Shown: piece by piece, positions 6,250 to 10,501 of the stretch | Layout of the letters: the number at the start of each line of letters is the position of its first letter | Position numbering within the stretch: position 1 is the stretch's first letter | NCBI GenBank assembly: GCA_034696485.1 | Contig: JAQIWT010001517.1 | Coordinates: 1-10,501, forward strand | Source: Isohypsibius dastychi | Lineage: Eukaryota; Tardigrada; Eutardigrada; Parachela; Isohypsibiidae | Direction of reading: 5' to 3' | Length of the DNA: 10,501 nt | Made by a program: the position numbers and the translations under genes | Notes under the pieces: generated by a model | The model's input: only the letters and a program-made list of their open reading frames with translations | Told to the model about the DNA's origin: nothing | Database searches by the model: none

Positions 6250-6277
6250 CTCACAAAGTTTGCCGCCGGACCCCCTG
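6250..6277 (-). repeat. Right terminal inverted repeat of the foldback transposon
   Basis: Inverted partner of 4945-4972 with one C/T difference. It abuts a TATATATA run that leads into a GATA microsatellite. Confidence 0.8.
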
Positions 6278-6300
6278 TATATATATTCATATATAGATGG

Positions 6301-6322
6301 ATAGATAGATAGATAGATATAG
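6301..6322 (+). repeat. GATA tetranucleotide microsatellite
   Basis: About five ATAG units next to an AT-rich run (6278-6296) at the right border of the transposon. Confidence 0.8.
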
Positions 6323-6736
6323 TAAATCCTTTTTCTGCTCCAAATGATGGTTTAACCTGAAGACTGGAGCTGGTTCAGGATTGGAGCAGACAAAGCGAAA
6401 CGAAGAATTCGGTTTAATAACACATCAAAGATAGTGAAGGCCACCGCATAGGTTCTAAGCCAACAAAACCAATTTCAGGAGTCAGCTCCCAAAAAAACAT
6501 CTTAACCTGAGAGAAAAAATCACCCAGCCCACAAATTTCGCATAAGATGATCCGGAATTTCGGAAAACAAGGAAGACAACGAACTGAAAAAATCACAAGA
6601 ATAACAATGAATTCAAAGAGGGAGTTCGCTGTAACTGGAAGAGCCACCAACTTTGTCTCTGGTCGCCACACTTTCAAGCTGAACTAGAAGCCCAATGAAT
6701 GGTTTCCGAATCAACTCCTTGCTTATGGTGGAAGCG
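6323..6736. other. 3' flank of the CENP-B-type gene, no supported gene
   Basis: The minus-strand frames here (6798-6613 and 6677-6414) have no recognisable domain, and no DDE transposase motif is visible downstream of the DNA-binding gene. A possible poly(A) signal ATTAAA on the minus strand lies at 6418-6413. The segment may hold the 3' UTR. Confidence 0.4.
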
Positions 6737-6877
6737 CTACATTTGTTTAATGTTTCGCATAAATCCGTCGTAATTATCCAGATTCTGGATACTGTCATTC
6801 AGCGAAACTTCATGAACAGAGTCTTCCATAATCTCCACTTCCGGTGATGCACTTTTCTCCTGATGAGACTTCATAAA
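6737..6877 (-). other. Shifted-frame continuation of the CENP-B-type gene
   Basis: From the codon after I118, reading one base later gives 46 more residues, starting FMKSHQEKSASPEVEIMEDS and ending at a TAG (6739-6737). The acidic, serine-rich composition resembles the linker that follows CENP-B DNA-binding domains better than the 21 residues of the original frame do. A +1 slip, a base lost in the sequence, or an unrecognised splice (CAG|GTGAAAG to GTCGCAG|ATG, only 22 bases) could join them. Confidence 0.35.
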
Positions 6878-7273
6878 TAGCATCTGCGACTTCGGAGGCT
6901 TTCACCTGAATTAAGACTGACAAAGGAATGGGCCTCTTTCTGCACTGCTCAAACCATTCCCAAACAATCCGATTTATTTTTGAGAACAAAATTCTGGCGG
7001 ATTCGACATCGAGGCTTGGAGAGTCCGCAATCAGCTTTTCAATATTCTCGCGGTTCTTCAGCAGTTTTCCGATTGCAGACGAAGTCACCCCAAAATGCAG
7101 TCCCATCTGGACGTTTGTCATTTTCTCAAATGTCCAGTTTATTCGCTGAATGTTTGAGATAAGACAATGCTGCAGTTTCGTGGACTCACCTTCTCATCAA
7201 AAAGTCGAAAACGCTCTTGTTTCTGTCGCAGCGTGAGTTTTCCATACTTCGGTGGAGTCGCGACTTTCGGCAT
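6810..7273 (-). CDS. CENP-B/pogo-Tigger-type DNA-binding protein, two exons, no transposase domain
   Basis: Exon 1 (7273-7190, 28 codons, MPKVATPPKYGKLTLRQKQE at the start) joins exon 2 (7145-6810) across a 44-base intron with donor AAG|GTGAGT and acceptor ACATTCAG|CGA; the frame is kept in phase 0 and gives 139 residues. Residues about 13-60 match the CENP-B N-terminal helix-turn-helix: L-T-L-R-Q-K, then N-V-Q-M-G-L-H-F-G-V-T-S-S-A-I-G-K-L-L-K. Residues about 85-117 match the start of the second, Tc5/CENP-B-type helix-turn-helix (IVWEWFEQCRKRPIPLS). Such domains bind transposon ends or satellite DNA in the nucleus. The second domain is cut short after A-D-A-I and no DDE catalytic domain follows, so this is either a domesticated DNA-binding-only gene or a decayed transposase. 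An in-family acidic continuation appears in another frame (6877-6737). Confidence 0.7.
7146..7189 (-). other. 44-base intron of the CENP-B-type gene
   Basis: GTGAGT at 7189 and CAAACATTCAG ending at 7146 on the minus strand. Joining the flanks restores an uninterrupted DNA-binding domain across the junction (F-D-E-K then R-I-N-W-T-F), which is good support. Confidence 0.7.
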
Positions 7274-7437
7274 TCTGTGGAGAACTCTTGTGAAAAACAA
7301 ATCCAATCGTGTTTATCTGGCCGAGAGGAGTGTTTCGAAGATGAGAGGAAGAAAGGGTAGGAAGCAAAGGAAGCAAGGTTGAAGGAACATCAGCAGGAAT
7401 GAACAAAATTCAAAAGTGAAAGGCAGAGGCGCACGAG
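7274..7437. promoter_or_regulatory. 164-base intergenic gap between divergent starts
   Basis: The minus-strand start of the DNA-binding gene (7273) and a plus-strand ATG (7438, context GAGATGG) face away from each other. The gap is purine-rich on the plus strand (GAGAGGAAGAAAGGGTAGGAAGC), and no TATA box is evident. A shared bidirectional promoter is possible if the plus-strand gene is real. Confidence 0.3.
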
Positions 7438-7602
7438 ATGGCGAGTTTGGGCGCCACATCAACAGCGTGGGTTCACGAATATACTGGGGGAAAATCGGAC
7501 GTAGCAACAAACCCCCCGAAACTAGTGGAGCTGGTAAAGTATGACCCCAATGTTATAGCCTACGAGCCTTTCGGTTCGTTTCAAAACTTGGAGCAAGACT
7601 AG
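7438..7602 (+). CDS. Possible first exon of an unrecognised plus-strand gene
   Basis: An ATG in good context opens 54 codons (MASLGATSTAWVHEYTGGKS at the start, later P-K-L-V-E-L-V-K-Y-D-P-N-V-I-A-Y-E-P-F-G) to a TAG at 7600. Composition looks protein-like rather than random. A donor must lie inside. GTAAAGT at 7534 is the best by sequence but leaves phase 0, which the exon at 7694 does not accept. GTTCGT at 7574 leaves the right phase 1 but is weak. The model is therefore unresolved. I do not recognise the protein. Confidence 0.35.
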   Translation: MASLGATSTAWVHEYTGGKSDVATNPPKLVELVKYDPNVIAYEPFGSFQNLEQD

Positions 7603-7693
7603 GATTGAAACTAGCACAAGGCTGGACTTGAGCAGGATTGAGTGTAGATGGGTCAACTGGAGTCCGATCATTGTTTGTACATTTAATTTGCAG

Positions 7694-8277
7694 GCAACTT
7701 GTCGGATTCGCGCTTCGGGGAACCAGTGACCCAAAAGCGTACACCGTCACTCCAGCCATCCACGACGTCCGCCTTGCGTCTATATTGTCCTACATTTGAA
7801 GAGCATTACGGGGTCCGGCTGCACGAGCCGTCTCTTTCAGATAGACAACTCTACCGTCGTTATACTCGTGTATGGCGAAACGCAACACGGCTGACTGAAG
7901 ATTGGGAAGGGACACTTGCAGAACGGGTCAGATCGCCATCAACTCTGGTTATTCAACAAAGTGCTTTTTTGATGGACTCGTCTTATGAAGTTACGCTGCC
8001 AACCGTTAACCGAATTTCGCGAGAGATTTATACCGCTTATGTTGGAAAAAAGAGCGGGACAACTGAGCTTCCAAGGGTTGCTAAGATGGATATGTATAGT
8101 AGCAGAACCTTTCTTGAGGAGCTTGTTGCAGTTGCACTGCGCTATCAAGCCTCCAAGCTGCACCACGTAACATGTAGCACATGCCAAATTAGGAGTGAGC
8201 GTTTAGAGATGGTTCAGAGAGAAAATTGTGTTTGGATTTTATTTCCGAGTACTTCCGATTTGATCTCACTAATGTGA
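7694..8277 (+). CDS. Unrecognised protein, probable internal or terminal exon
   Basis: A frame of about 193 codons (N-L-S-D-S-R-F-G-E-P onwards) begins right after an acceptor-like CATTTAATTTGCAG ending at 7693; an in-frame TAA at 7684 lies inside that acceptor, as expected for a true exon border. It ends at TGA 8275-8277. There is no in-frame ATG until about codon 93, so the exon needs an upstream start such as 7438. The protein is balanced and soluble, with a basic aromatic patch (L-Y-R-R-Y-T-R-V-W-R-N) and a likely helix (F-L-E-E-L-V-A-V-A-L-R-Y-Q-A-S-K-L), and no signal or membrane segment. It is the longest frame in this part of the window and its antisense frames are poor. The last part, after H-H at a GTAACA, could be intron read-through. 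No family is recognised. Confidence 0.45.
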
Positions 8278-8347
8278 GGCGACATATTTTGTAGAGAATT
8301 TTGAGCTCTACAAGTAAGTGGTAACAGGTTTTGTAAACTTTCATCAG

Positions 8348-8575
8348 AAGAGCCGGGCCTCTACTTTGAAGAAACCCTATGAAAACATGGGTTTTTATAC
8401 TACTGTCCGATGGTATATATTGTCCACTCTCATGACACATGAGAAAGGCTGTGAGTACGGAGGTCAGGAATCAGTTCTACCTCGGTTCCATCTCCGTCAC
8501 TCGTTCACACGAGACCGCTTCTCCCCTAAAACCCGCCGAAGAACCTTAAGTGCAGTAACTCCCGAACCACCATAA
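8348..8575 (+). CDS. Possible further exon of the plus-strand gene
   Basis: After an acceptor-like TTTCATCAG (ending 8347) an open frame of 75 codons runs to TAA 8573-8575. It is strongly basic near its end (FSPKTRRRTLSAVTPEPP). A fine donor sequence GTAAGT lies at 8311, but the frame leading into it is stopped, so no clean join to 7694-8277 was found; a join from GTAACA after H-H would keep phase 0. Chance remains likely. Confidence 0.2.
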   Translation, partial: KSRASTLKKPYENMGFYTTVRWYILSTLMTHEKGCEYGGQESVLPRFHLRHSFTRDRFSPKTRRRTLSAVTPEPP

Positions 8576-8595
8576 ACTTCACCAAACAAAATATA

Positions 8596-8608
8596 CTTCC
8601 GGCGGAAG
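8596..8608. repeat. Small palindrome CTTCCG-G-CGGAAG
   Basis: Six-base arms around one G, resembling paired ETS-type cores (CCGGAAG). A minus-strand AATAAA follows at 8616-8611. No gene could be tied to either. Confidence 0.4.
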
Positions 8609-8759
8609 TCTTTATTCCGTGGAAAAAACGTTTCTTCAATCTGAGAAATGAGCCGGACAAGAAAAACGCGTGAAGGATCTGAAAATCACGTGTGGAGGAA
8701 TAATCTCAGATAGACATCAGACTTAACATCCCATACCCGCATCCCCCCTCCCACCCGGT

Positions 8760-8775
8760 GGGGGGGGGGGGGGGG
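8760..8775 (+). repeat. Poly-G tract (16 G) preceded by C-rich patch
   Basis: Sixteen G in a row directly follow a C-rich stretch (8743-8757, CCCCTCCCACCCGG). The two can pair as a hairpin or the G run can form a quadruplex. It is the second long G tract in the window. Confidence 0.85.
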
Positions 8776-9598
8776 ACAGAACAATAACCAGCAGTTGGAT
8801 TGTGAAAAGTATGCCTTCATTATTCCAGCACTCGGCTCCATTCTTTCTTGGTCGTATCGACAGAAAAACTATAGAATGATGTGATTCCTTGATGAAAAGA
8901 GCTTCAATTGGGCAGAAGCGGAGTAAAGAAGAAGATGGCAGGCGAAAGAACAACAACAATGAAGATGATCCTTCTTAATCTCGTAGATTGAAAGTTTGCT
9001 CAACCTGGCTCTGCAAAACGTAAACCAAAACAACTCACTAAAAAAAATATTTCAAGATCGGGATACTCGAGATTGACAGCACAGAAGAAGAGCAAGACGT
9101 CTGGAAAACCAGAAAAGTTGACCAACGTTACAACGTACATTCTAAGCATAATCAAGGGAAGAACGGACCGTAATCAGCTCTAATCGAAAGATCTCACAAA
9201 ATACTTCTGGAAAAGTGGGAGTAAGATAGGGTGACAGCAAAATATGAAGGAAACGAGATCAAAAACACAAAAAGAAACATTATATTGGTCACTCCTGCTC
9301 TGCACCACGTAAAACGGGGGTGGAGTCTTGTAACCCCGTAAGGGGTACTACTTGCGCTAGTTTTTGATAGTGGATTTACTGGAGTAGCTTGATGAACACT
9401 AATGGAATTTCGTGGCTGCAACTACAGCATCAGTTTCATGTTTTACACGTGATTTGCGATGATCTTTCTCTATAAGCTATGTATGATCGAACTAAACATT
9501 AAAGGAATATCGCTGTATTGATTTCGTGTAAGGATTTTTCCCGTAGAAGATGAGCGCACCCTGTCTGAGCGATTCCTAAACTTGGCGCACTCACACCG

Positions 9599-9631
9599 AA
9601 CTCAGGAATTGAAGAGCTCAAAACCTGAGTT
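9599..9631. repeat. Inverted repeat AACTCAGG / CCTGAGTT
   Basis: Perfect 8-base arms separated by 17 bases. No linked gene or element was recognised, and an occurrence by chance in 10 kb is not remote. Confidence 0.45.
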
Positions 9632-10501
9632 GGAATGGCATCCTCATATACCTATCAAGGACCTTTATTAAAGGTTCTTTCCTGACGTTTTGAAATTTAT
9701 TGTTTATTGTTGCACCAATTTGCACTGTGCCCGTACGTTGCAGATCCCGAGAAACCTGTCAGGTTCAGAACAACAACAATATGTAACTTCGAACTCACAA
9801 TTTGCATGTATTATCTGTCAGAGTTTGTTGTTCGAAGCATGAGCTCGCTCAACGTTCGTGCGGCACGATTGAGAATGTATTGCCACTGCCAACTGTTTCG
9901 TTGAATGGTTCAAAACATCTTAAAGCTCATTTCTTTTCAAAGTCGCCTTACTGCGGTCATTCGTTGTGAAACTCCAAAAGCAGCCGGACAGATAAAAAAA
10001 ACGTGGTTTCTTCAACTTTTTTACGAATTGACAATGTTGCGCAATAACGACGTCTTGAACTGCTTGCCCGCACGCACAGAACTATAGCCACCCAGCAAAC
10101 GATAGTGAATTCTTCGCGTGGTTGTTTGTTTGTTCTCTCACTACGGTACTGTAGGTCATAACTTCTTAGAATCGGATTTTCTTCAAAGCCCACGTCGCGG
10201 TCTCACTGCTATAGACCTTCACACGAAACAAATCAGGCTAAGAGCAGCATAATTTGCTATACTTGAGTCTCGATCAGAAGGCTGCGCTCTGTCTGTCGGT
10301 TGAATGAAACCAGCTTTGAGCTCATTTGACGTTCGTTGGACATTTCGCTCACGCTTGTGAATACAATAAACAGCACTATGGATCAGAATATACGGAATAA
10401 TTATCGCTGTGATTCTCTACAGTCATTCTTCATGAAGGTTTTCACATGAGTGCTGAGCGAGCACTGGTACGCCTTTGATAGTTCAAATGGCTGATCTCTT
10501 G

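Larger units (their letters stand above)
4945..6277. mobile_element. TA-flanked foldback transposon with internal inverted minisatellite, 1,333 bp
   Basis: The outer 28 bases, 4945-4972 and 6250-6277, are inverted copies with a single mismatch and begin CAGGGGGTCCGGCGGCAAA. TA stands outside both ends (4943-4944, 6278-6279), within longer TATATA runs, so the exact target duplication is TA or an AT multiple. CAG-starting ends plus TA duplication are features of Tc1/mariner-superfamily elements of the pogo/Tigger branch, and that placement is inferred. No transposase is encoded. Inside sits a second inverted repeat (5204-5460 against 5691-6006) made mostly of minisatellite units, around a 230-base spacer. 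Long frames across the arms on both strands are by-products of the repeat. The copy is non-autonomous; a full-length relative or one with the same ends would confirm the boundaries. Confidence 0.75.
8576..10501. other. Region without a supported gene
   Basis: Nearly 2 kb where open frames are short, lack domains and mostly start at non-ATG codons. Structures seen: the palindrome at 8596-8608, the G tract at 8760-8775, a hairpin ACCCC-GTAA-GGGGT (9333-9346), an inverted pair AACTCAGG/CCTGAGTT with 17-base spacer (9599-9631), and ACCTTT-ATT-AAAGGT near 9663-9677. An ATG at 10378 opens 22 codons only. Exons of an incomplete gene extending beyond the right edge cannot be excluded. Confidence 0.45.

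Noticed and set aside
7553-7759. 68-codon minus-strand frame with an ATG
   Set aside because: It overlaps the acceptor and the start of the plus-strand exon at 7694, is low in complexity (many N-P, S-F) and has no splice partner.
8585-8720. Possible minus-strand last exon (TTTTCAG at about 8690, AATAAA at 8616-8611, peptide with S-F-L-R-L-K-K-R-F-F)
   Set aside because: The hydrophobic-basic stretch recalls a receptor C-terminus, but no upstream membrane-helix exons are visible in 8720-10501 and the frame runs far past the AATAAA.
9194-10193. Frames at 9194-9421, 9707-9904, 9905-10087 and 9957-10193
   Set aside because: Short, overlapping and without recognisable motifs; none has a convincing start or splice context.
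1-10501. tRNA or rRNA genes
   Set aside because: No paired acceptor and T-arm signatures (GGTTCGA-type box B with a matching box A) and no rRNA-like conserved stretches were seen on either strand.

Overview
The window looks like nuclear DNA of a small invertebrate animal. The genes that can be supported are split by very short introns (44 and 51 bases) with ordinary GT..AG borders. They encode animal-type products: a seven-helix receptor, a secreted cysteine-rich repeat protein and a CENP-B/Tigger-type DNA-binding protein. They sit among TA-flanked DNA transposon remnants and simple repeats. There is no operon structure, and no ribosome binding sites were seen. A tardigrade or another compact ecdysozoan genome would fit, but that is a guess from style and not a proven assignment.

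Layout. Positions 1-368 (minus) hold the first 122 codons of a rhodopsin-like G-protein-coupled receptor that runs off the left edge, with a TATA-like box and several CCAAT boxes to its right. Positions 1024-1545 are a 522-base non-autonomous element with 65-base terminal inverted repeats and TA target duplications. A perfect 18-bp hairpin lies 11 bases beyond it. Positions 1598-3050 are gene-poor. A minus-strand gene at 3685-3052 encodes a protein with two copies of an eight-cysteine module of identical spacing; its signal-peptide-like first exon is interrupted by a TGA and does not match the frame of the second exon. Around 4158-4214 there is a tight cluster of CCAAT, GC-box, CRE and E-box motifs without an obvious gene attached.

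Positions 4945-6277 are a 1,333-base TA-flanked transposon with 28-base terminal repeats. Inside it is a second, much larger inverted repeat whose arms are built from a GGTTCA/TGAACC-bounded minisatellite. This foldback architecture is the most unusual structure in the window. To its right, a two-exon minus-strand gene (7273-6810) encodes a CENP-B/pogo-type double helix-turn-helix protein with no DDE transposase domain. It faces, head to head across 164 bases, a plus-strand start at 7438 that may begin an unrecognised multi-exon gene (exon-like frames to 8277, possibly 8575). From 8576 to the right edge I see no convincing gene, only a 16-G tract and a few small palindromes.

No joint pathway links these genes. 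The one plausible functional link is inferred: a CENP-B/Tigger-type DNA-binding gene lies about 530 bases from a TA-flanked element whose ends begin CAG, as pogo/Tigger ends do.
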